A stretch of 9,415 nucleotides of DNA from Phil1 sp963643205 (GTDB lineage: Bacteria > Bacillota > Clostridia > Christensenellales > CAG-138): NCBI GenBank assembly GCA_963643205.1, contig CAVIJJ010000042.1:1-9415 (forward strand), read 5' to 3'. Made by a program: the position numbers and the translations under genes. Of this stretch, positions 1-4,694 are shown one piece after another. Numbering within the stretch: the stretch's first letter is position 1; each line of letters starts with the position of its first letter. The notes below the pieces were generated by a model that saw only the letters and a program-made list of their open reading frames with translations, searched no databases and was not told the DNA's origin.

Positions 1-32
1 ATCATCGAGTAATTAGGCTAACGCCTTAAAAG

Positions 33-62
33 GCGCCCCGCACACGCGGGGCGCTCTTTTTT
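33..62 (+). terminator. Rho-independent terminator of an upstream unit
   Basis: A perfect 9-bp stem, GCGCCCCGC (33-41) with GCGGGGCGC (46-54), closes on the 4-base loop ACAC and is followed by TCTTTTTT. This is a textbook intrinsic terminator reading rightwards. It presumably ends a + strand gene lying mostly left of the window. All three + frames reach a stop within the first 29 bases (TAA 10-12, TAG 14-16, TAA 27-29), so the frame of that gene cannot be told. A weaker hairpin, CGCCTT/AAGGCG at 22-35, overlaps the left arm. Confidence 0.9.
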
Positions 63-73
63 ATATTCCGCTG

Positions 74-102
74 TTGTAAAACCGGGCGCATAAATGTACA
101 AT
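74..102 (+). promoter_or_regulatory. Promoter of the dipeptidase gene
   Basis: TTGTAA (74-79) and TACAAT (97-102) are separated by exactly 17 bases and match the housekeeping sigma consensus at 4/6 and 5/6 positions. They sit between the upstream terminator and the dipeptidase gene. Transcription would begin near 108-110, giving a leader of only about 20 bases. This also argues against the in-frame ATG at 104, which would lie upstream of the transcript start. Confidence 0.7.
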
Positions 103-118
103 AATGTCAAAACTCAAC

Positions 119-123
119 GGAGG
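119..123 (+). promoter_or_regulatory. Ribosome binding site deciding the dipeptidase start
   Basis: GGAGG with a 7-base spacer to ATG at 131. It lies inside the longer reading frame that opens at 104 and therefore selects the shorter protein of 458 residues. Confidence 0.85.
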
Positions 124-130
124 TTTTGAA

Positions 131-1507
131 ATGAGCGCTTTTACAGACAAATGGATAGACGAGCATAAGAACGAGCTTATAGAAAAGCTTCAGCAGTGCA
201 TAAGTATAAAATCCGTGCGTGACGACAGCACGGCAAGAGCAGGCGCGCCCTTTGGAGAGGGCCCCGCCAAGTGCCTTGAGAGCACGCTTAAAACCGCGTC
301 CGAGCTGGGCTTTAAGGCGACCAATCTTGACGGCTACTGCGGCACGGTTGATTACGGCACGGGTGAAGAGCTGCTTGGCATACTGGCGCACCTTGATGTT
401 GTGCCCGAGGGTGATGACTGGAAATATCCCCCCTACGGCGGAGAAATTCACGAAGGCCGCCTCTACGGCCGCGGCACAATGGACGATAAGGGCCCCGCGT
501 TTGCCGCCCTGTTCGGGCTTGCGGCGGTTAAGGCAAGCGGTGTTGAAACAAAGCGCCGCGTAAGGATAATACTTGGCTGCGACGAGGAATGCGGCATGGA
601 GTGCCTGGACCACTATAAAGAAGTCGGCGAAATGCCCAACCTGTGCTTCTCTCCGGACGCGAGCTACCCCATTGTAAATTCCGAAAAGATTATATACAAC
701 AGCTCCTACCGCAAGGAATACTCCTCCGCGATAAGCATAAAGGCCGGCACCGTGACCAACGCCGTTCCCGGTAAGGCGCATGTATTCGTTCCCCTTTGCT
801 CATTTATGGTACAAGCTGCCGCGGATAAGCTTGGCGATACCGGCTTCACGTACGATATAAGCGATGCCGAGGGCGGCACGAATATTGTTGTAAACGGCGT
901 TGCGGCTCACGCCTCAGCTCCCTTTGACGGAAAGAACGCGTTCCTGGCGGCGCTGCAGCTGCTGAACACGCTGAGCCTTCCCAAGGAAGACGCGAAAACC
1001 GTTGCCGCGCTCGCGAACGTGCTTAAGTTTGATTGTCACGGCGAGACCATCGGCATAGACGCGCAGGATGATTCCGGCAGGCTTACAACCAACGTTGGCG
1101 TTGTCGATTGGGACGAAACCGGCATAAAGCGCCTGACCATGGATATCCGCGCCCCCATTTCGGCGGACGGCAACCTTATTACGGAAAAGCTTTGCGCGGC
1201 GTTTGCTACCGCCGGCTTAAGCGAAATTCGCCACAGCTGGAGCGAGGGTTATTTCATTTCTCCCGACAGCGAGCTTGTAAGCAAGCTTATAGGCGTTTAT
1301 AACGATTTCTTCAAAACGGACGCCAAGCCCATGGCGATAGGCGGCGGCACATACGCCCGCCATCTGACAAACGCCGTTGCGTTCGGCACCGAGCGCGCGG
1401 ACGAACCCGCGTGCCTGCACATGGCAAACGAAAATATCCGCGTGGACTACCTGATTGAGGACGCGAAGATAATGGCCAACGCAATACTGGCCCTTGCCGC
1501 GAAATAA
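131..1507 (+). CDS. pepV: Dipeptidase PepV/Sapep type, metallopeptidase family M20
   Basis: Predicted cytoplasmic metal-dependent dipeptidase that splits dipeptides from peptide uptake and protein turnover into amino acids. At 458 residues it is close to family length. The M20 metal and catalytic set is visible: H87 and D89 in LAHLDVVPEG, D119 in GRGTMDDKG, the catalytic/metal pair E152-E153 in GCDEECG, D176 in FSPDASYP, and H430 in CLHMANEN. H260 in NGVAAHAS matches the lid-domain histidine that contacts substrate in PepV. No signal peptide is seen. The start at 131 is chosen because GGAGG (119-123) lies 7 bases before it; the ATG at 104 is in frame but has no ribosome site and lies next to the -10 box. 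It has its own promoter and terminator, so it is probably a single-gene unit. The family is certain; exact substrate range and metal (zinc in Lactobacillus PepV, manganese in S. aureus Sapep) cannot be read. Confidence 0.95.
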   Translation: MSAFTDKWIDEHKNELIEKLQQCISIKSVRDDSTARAGAPFGEGPAKCLESTLKTASELGFKATNLDGYCGTVDYGTGEELLGILAHLDVVPEGDDWKYPPYGGEIHEGRLYGRGTMDDKGPAFAALFGLAAVKASGVETKRRVRIILGCDEECGMECLDHYKEVGEMPNLCFSPDASYPIVNSEKIIYNSSYRKEYSSAISIKAGTVTNAVPGKAHVFVPLCSFMVQAAADKLGDTGFTYDISDAEGGTNIVVNGVAAHASAPFDGKNAFLAALQLLNTLSLPKEDAKTVAALANVLKFDCHGETIGIDAQDDSGRLTTNVGVVDWDETGIKRLTMDIRAPISADGNLITEKLCAAFATAGLSEIRHSWSEGYFISPDSELVSKLIGVYNDFFKTDAKPMAIGGGTYARHLTNAVAFGTERADEPACLHMANENIRVDYLIEDAKIMANAILALAAK

Positions 1508-1530
1508 ACATGAACTGACTGTATAAAAAC

Positions 1531-1552
1531 AGGGGACGGATTTCCGTCCCCT
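1531..1552. terminator. Bidirectional terminator between convergent genes
   Basis: AGGGGACGG (1531-1539) pairs with CCGTCCCCT (1544-1552) around an ATTT loop. Rightwards it is followed by the T-rich TGTTTGTTG. On the opposite strand the same stem is followed by TGTTTTTATAC. It sits 23 bases past the dipeptidase stop and 18 bases past the transporter stop, so one hairpin can end both convergent transcripts. Its GGGGACGG arm resembles the repeat units near 9173-9262. Confidence 0.85.
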
Positions 1553-1570
1553 TGTTTGTTGCGCTTTGTT

Positions 1571-3328
1571 TTATTTAAGCTCGTATTTCTTGGCGTAGTC
1601 GGCAAAGTCCGCCTTGTACTGCGCGTCGCTGCCGCTCTTCACGCTGTTCAGGTATTCGTGGGTATCGAACTCGCCGCGGTCTATCTCCGTTACGCAAACG
1701 GCTATGTTCGAGCAATGGTCGCTTATGCGCTCGCAGTTGTTGAGAAGGTCGTTCAATATAAAGCCAAGCTCTATCGTGCAGCGGCCGCCCTGCAGCCTTT
1801 CTATGTGGCGGCGCTTAATCTGGGATATAAGCACGTCTATAACCTCTTCAAGCGGCTCAACCTTTGCGGCCTTGTTAAGATCGTTTTCGATAAACGCGTC
1901 TATTGAAAGCGTAAGCACTTCATTAAGCGCCGCAAACAGAAGCTCAAGCTCCTCAACTGCCTCGGGCGAGAAATGCAGACCCTTATCCTTCATTTCGTCC
2001 GCGCTGTCCTTTATGTTCAGCGCGTGGTCGCCTATGCGTTCAAAATCGTTTATGGAGTGCAGAAGCTTGGATACATCCTGGCTGTCGTCCTCATTAAGGG
2101 CGCTTGAGGAAATCTTTACAAGGAAGCTGCCAAGCTTATCCTCGTATGTATCCAGCTCGCTTTCGCCCTCGGCAATCGCCGCGGCCCTTTGGGGATCATA
2201 CTTCCTCATCAGTTCAAGCGAATCAAGCACCGTTGTGCGCGCCAGCCGCGCCATGGTGCAGGTCATGTTAAAGCTTTCATGCACCGCCATACCGGGGGAG
2301 AGCAGAAGCCTTTCATCAAGGAATATCTTCTCGCGCTGCTTTTCGTCCTCACCAACGGGTATAACAAGGCGGGAGAAGGCCACAAGGAGCTTGCCGAAGG
2401 GCAGAAGAAGTATTGTGGTTGCGGCATTGAATACGCTGTGGCAAAGGGCTATGCCCGCGGCGTCCGCGGAGGAATCAAGGAAGGAGAAGCCGCCCACTAT
2501 GCCGCCCACGCCATAGAACACTATAAGGCCTATAACGGTGCCCACAATGTTGAACATAATGTGTATTATTGCCACGCGGCGGGCGTTTTTGCTTGTGCCT
2601 ATGCTGGAAAGGAGGGCCGTTACGCAGGTGCCTATATTAAGGCCCATAACAACCGGAATGGCCATGCCGTAGGTTATCATGCCCGTAAGCGAGAGCGCCT
2701 GCAGTATGCCCATGCTGGCCGCGCTGCTCTGTATTATGCCCGTGAATATCATGCCGACGAGCACGCCGAGAATTGGATTATTAAATGAAGTAAGTATGCT
2801 TGAGAATTCCGGAATATCCTTAAGCGGGGAAACAGCGTCTCCCATCATGGTCATGCCGAACATAAGAATGGAGAAGCCCACCATTATTCCGCCTATGTCC
2901 TTGCGCTTCTGCGTTTTGCATACCATTATCATTATAATGCCTACGAGCGCTATTACAGGGGAGAAGTTTTCGGGCTTAAGCAGGCTTAAAAGCACATTGC
3001 TGCTGTCTATACCCGTAAGGGATAGTATCCAGGCGGTAAGGGTTGTGCCTATATTGCTGCCCATTATAACGCCGGTGGTCTGCTCAAGCTGAAGTATGCC
3101 GCTGTTTACAAGGCCGACCAGCATTACCGTAAGCGCGGATGACGACTGAATGGCTATTGTTACTCCCGCGCCGAAAAGAAGACTGGTGAAGGTGCTGGAG
3201 GTCATCTTCTGCAACGTGGACTGAAGCTTGCCGCCGGAAAGCTTTTCAAGGCCGGAGCTCATGGTGTTCATTCCGTAAAGGAACATGGCCAGTCCGCCGA
3301 GCAGCGAAAGAACCGAGAATATGTCCAT
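1571..3328 (-). CDS. Na+/phosphate cotransporter with PhoU-like C-terminal domain
   Basis: A 585-residue membrane protein of the Na/Pi cotransporter (NptA/YjbB-like) family, expected to move inorganic phosphate across the membrane with sodium. Two inverted transport repeats are visible: QSSSA (61-65) followed by GSNIGTT (90-96), and QSSAA (200-204) followed by GLNIGTC (229-235). The paired QSS motifs are the family signature. Hydrophobic segments run from residue 4 to about 325. The rest (about 345-585) is a soluble PhoU-like helical domain with two E-R-I-x-D-H repeats, DFERIGDHALNI (428-439) and NNCERISDHCSNI (530-542), typical of PhoU metal-binding helices. AGGAGA (3339-3344 on this strand) precedes the ATG by 10 bases. 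The gene is monocistronic and divergent from the CotH/VTC operon. Some family members work mainly as phosphate exporters, so direction is inferred. No symbol is assigned because Clostridial family members are named inconsistently. Confidence 0.93.
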   Translation of the reverse strand: MDIFSVLSLLGGLAMFLYGMNTMSSGLEKLSGGKLQSTLQKMTSSTFTSLLFGAGVTIAIQSSSALTVMLVGLVNSGILQLEQTTGVIMGSNIGTTLTAWILSLTGIDSSNVLLSLLKPENFSPVIALVGIIMIMVCKTQKRKDIGGIMVGFSILMFGMTMMGDAVSPLKDIPEFSSILTSFNNPILGVLVGMIFTGIIQSSAASMGILQALSLTGMITYGMAIPVVMGLNIGTCVTALLSSIGTSKNARRVAIIHIMFNIVGTVIGLIVFYGVGGIVGGFSFLDSSADAAGIALCHSVFNAATTILLLPFGKLLVAFSRLVIPVGEDEKQREKIFLDERLLLSPGMAVHESFNMTCTMARLARTTVLDSLELMRKYDPQRAAAIAEGESELDTYEDKLGSFLVKISSSALNEDDSQDVSKLLHSINDFERIGDHALNIKDSADEMKDKGLHFSPEAVEELELLFAALNEVLTLSIDAFIENDLNKAAKVEPLEEVIDVLISQIKRRHIERLQGGRCTIELGFILNDLLNNCERISDHCSNIAVCVTEIDRGEFDTHEYLNSVKSGSDAQYKADFADYAKKYELK

Positions 3329-3379
3329 ACTTTGTATTTCTCCTATACAAAAATTTATATACCGATAAAAACCTTTAAT

Positions 3380-3408
3380 AGTATAATGGCCATAAGGGAT
3401 ATATGCAA
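3380..3408 (-). promoter_or_regulatory. Promoter of the phosphate transporter gene
   Basis: Read on the minus strand, TTGCAT (3403-3408) and TATACT (3380-3385) are separated by 17 bases. The matches to TTGACA and TATAAT are 4/6 and 5/6. Transcription would start near 3373, leaving a leader of about 45 bases before the ATG at 3328. No obvious PhoP-box repeats (TTAACA-like) are seen around it. Confidence 0.65.
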
Positions 3409-3572
3409 GTTAAAATTTGCCTGAAAAGCATAAAAAATTTATATAGAAATATTATTTATGGAGGCATTAGAAAAAACGCAAGGAAACATCTGTGGTTTCC
3501 GCGGGCGGCGCGGCGGGAGAAAGGAAGTTTGTTAATTATCCGTGACTATTGGGCGCAGAGCGGTTCAATGGC
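3409..3572. other. Divergent intergenic control region, no supported gene
   Basis: Part of the 325-base gap between the transporter and the hydrolase operon. It holds an A/T-rich stretch (3409-3459), an orphan GGAGG (3460-3464) with no ATG, GTG or TTG at a usable distance, a short hairpin GGAAAC/GTTTCC (3482-3487 with 3495-3500), and an abrupt G/C-rich block (about 3500-3520). A second possible + promoter, TTGCCT (3417-3422) with TATATA (3440-3445) at 17-base spacing, is weaker than the one at 3573. A 66-codon frame here (3403-3603) is not supported as a gene. A short leader or small RNA is possible but unproven. Confidence 0.4.
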
Positions 3573-3601
3573 TTGCAATAATCGGGGAAAAATAGTAGAA
3601 T
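3573..3601 (+). promoter_or_regulatory. Promoter of the hydrolase-CotH-VTC-DUF4956 operon
   Basis: TTGCAA (3573-3578) and TAGAAT (3596-3601) with a 17-base spacer match the consensus at 4/6 and 5/6. The predicted transcript begins near 3608, giving a leader of about 45 bases. Confidence 0.6.
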
Positions 3602-3621
3602 AAACTGATTATCGATGTTCA

Positions 3622-3639
3622 GACGCTAAAATCAGCGTC
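3622..3639 (+). promoter_or_regulatory. Leader hairpin just upstream of the operon's first ribosome site
   Basis: GACGCT (3622-3627) pairs with AGCGTC (3634-3639) around AAAATC. It ends 3 bases before the GGAGG at 3643-3647. There is no T tract, so it is not a terminator. It could shape access to the ribosome site or simply stabilise the 5' end of the message. Confidence 0.35.
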
Positions 3640-3653
3640 AGTGGAGGTATTTT

Positions 3654-4694
3654 GTGAGTTTGGCGCTTAAGGTAAAGAAGTTTATCAACTCCGAACACAG
3701 CGGAGAATATGTGGATATAATTCTGCCCGGGGAGATAGGCATAAACAGCGCGTTAAGCATTAAGCAGAAGCCCAAGAAGGCGAGCGCGGCTCCCGTTGAG
3801 GCCGACGCCGCCAACCTTGATCCGGAAGATCCTATGGACGAGGCGGACGAGGAACAGGGCGAGGCGCAGGATATAAACAGCGGCTACGCGCCCGAGCGCT
3901 GCCGCATACATTATATGGAAGCGGGCATGGGCGAGCCTATGCTGCTTATACACACCGTTGGTCAGTCCCTTTATACATGGCGCGGGGTATTCAATCTGCT
4001 AAGCGTTAGGTACAGGGTTATAGCCGTTGACCTGCCCGGATTCGGATATTCGGACAGGCCGGAAAGCTTTGGCTTCGGCGTTGAGGACTACGCGGAGGTT
4101 ATAGGCCGCTTTATGGACGCGCTTGGCATCGAGTCCGCGCACATTATGGGCTTTTCCATGGGCGCCGCTTACGCCGCGCGTTTCGCTCTGCAGCATCCTG
4201 AGCGCGTGGGCAGGCTTGTTCTGCTTTCCCCCGGCGGCTTAACGCAGGAAATGCCGCTTTCAATAAGGATGATAGACAGCCCGCTTTTCGGTTTTGTCGC
4301 CGGCATGCTCTATAATATGAACACGGTTGAAAAGCTGCTTAACGACGCCGTGTTTGATCTTACAAACATAACGCCCGACGTGGTGGATGAATACTATAAG
4401 CCTATTGCGGACAGCGTAAGCCGCCGCGTGGTAAGGCACGCGCTGCAGTGCTTTGATGACGAGCCCCTTATAGCGAGGCTTAGGGACATTGAGGTGCCCG
4501 TGCTTATACTTACCGGCGGGGAAGATAAGTGGCACCCGGCAAACAGCCAGGCCATGGAGCTGATGCACAGCGCGATAAAGGACTGCGGATATACCCTTAT
4601 CCGCAACGCCGGTCATCTTATGCACGAGGAGAAGCCCGAAAGGGTGGCCGCCGCCGTGTTTGAGTTTATACCGGCTCCCATACCTGAAATATGA
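3654..4694 (+). CDS. Alpha/beta hydrolase fold protein with acidic N-terminal insertion
   Basis: A 346-residue alpha/beta hydrolase, probably cytoplasmic (no signal peptide or membrane segment). The nucleophile elbow GFSMG (166-170) gives Ser168; Asp291 in GGEDKWHP and His321 in NAGHLMHEEKPE complete a plausible triad. The oxyanion region reads LLIHTVGQS (98-105-ish), with Thr where most relatives have Gly after His. The fold is otherwise typical: VIAVDLPGFGYSDRP (122-136) is the classic strand 4/loop. Unusual is the N-terminus: about 30 residues, then a lysine-rich patch (38-42) and a strongly acidic Ala/Asp/Glu segment (about 46-73) before the first core strand, which looks like a flexible linker. 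The start codon is GTG at 3654, with GGAGG 6 bases upstream. It overlaps the CotH gene by ATGA. The substrate is unknown; esterase, lipase or peptidase-like activity are all possible. Confidence 0.88.
   Translation: MSLALKVKKFINSEHSGEYVDIILPGEIGINSALSIKQKPKKASAAPVEADAANLDPEDPMDEADEEQGEAQDINSGYAPERCRIHYMEAGMGEPMLLIHTVGQSLYTWRGVFNLLSVRYRVIAVDLPGFGYSDRPESFGFGVEDYAEVIGRFMDALGIESAHIMGFSMGAAYAARFALQHPERVGRLVLLSPGGLTQEMPLSIRMIDSPLFGFVAGMLYNMNTVEKLLNDAVFDLTNITPDVVDEYYKPIADSVSRRVVRHALQCFDDEPLIARLRDIEVPVLILTGGEDKWHPANSQAMELMHSAIKDCGYTLIRNAGHLMHEEKPERVAAAVFEFIPAPIPEI
4691..4694 (+). promoter_or_regulatory. ATGA stop/start overlap, hydrolase to CotH
   Basis: The hydrolase stop TGA (4692-4694) overlaps the CotH ATG (4691-4693). 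The 25 bases upstream contain no GGAGG-like site, so the CotH protein probably depends on ribosomes finishing the hydrolase. Confidence 0.75.

Noticed and set aside
104..130. Upstream in-frame ATG giving a dipeptidase 9 residues longer
   Set aside because: No ribosome site before 104; it lies 2 bases after the predicted -10 box and so upstream of the transcript start. GGAGG at 119-123 points to 131.
107..781. Minus-strand open frame of 224 codons under the dipeptidase gene
   Set aside because: Opposite-strand shadow of a strongly supported family M20 gene; no ribosome site and no recognisable domain.
1614..2516. Plus-strand open frame of 300 codons opposite the phosphate transporter
   Set aside because: Serine-rich translation typical of the reverse of a coding strand; the transporter motifs on the other strand explain the region.
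3403..3603. Possible 66-residue basic protein in the divergent gap
   Set aside because: Only a weak AAGGGA before the ATG; it runs across the promoter boxes of both directions and the translation changes character at the G/C-rich block. No support beyond an open frame.
3622..3639. Leader hairpin as a riboswitch or attenuator
   Set aside because: Only a 6-bp stem with no T tract and no conserved aptamer core; too simple to call a riboswitch.
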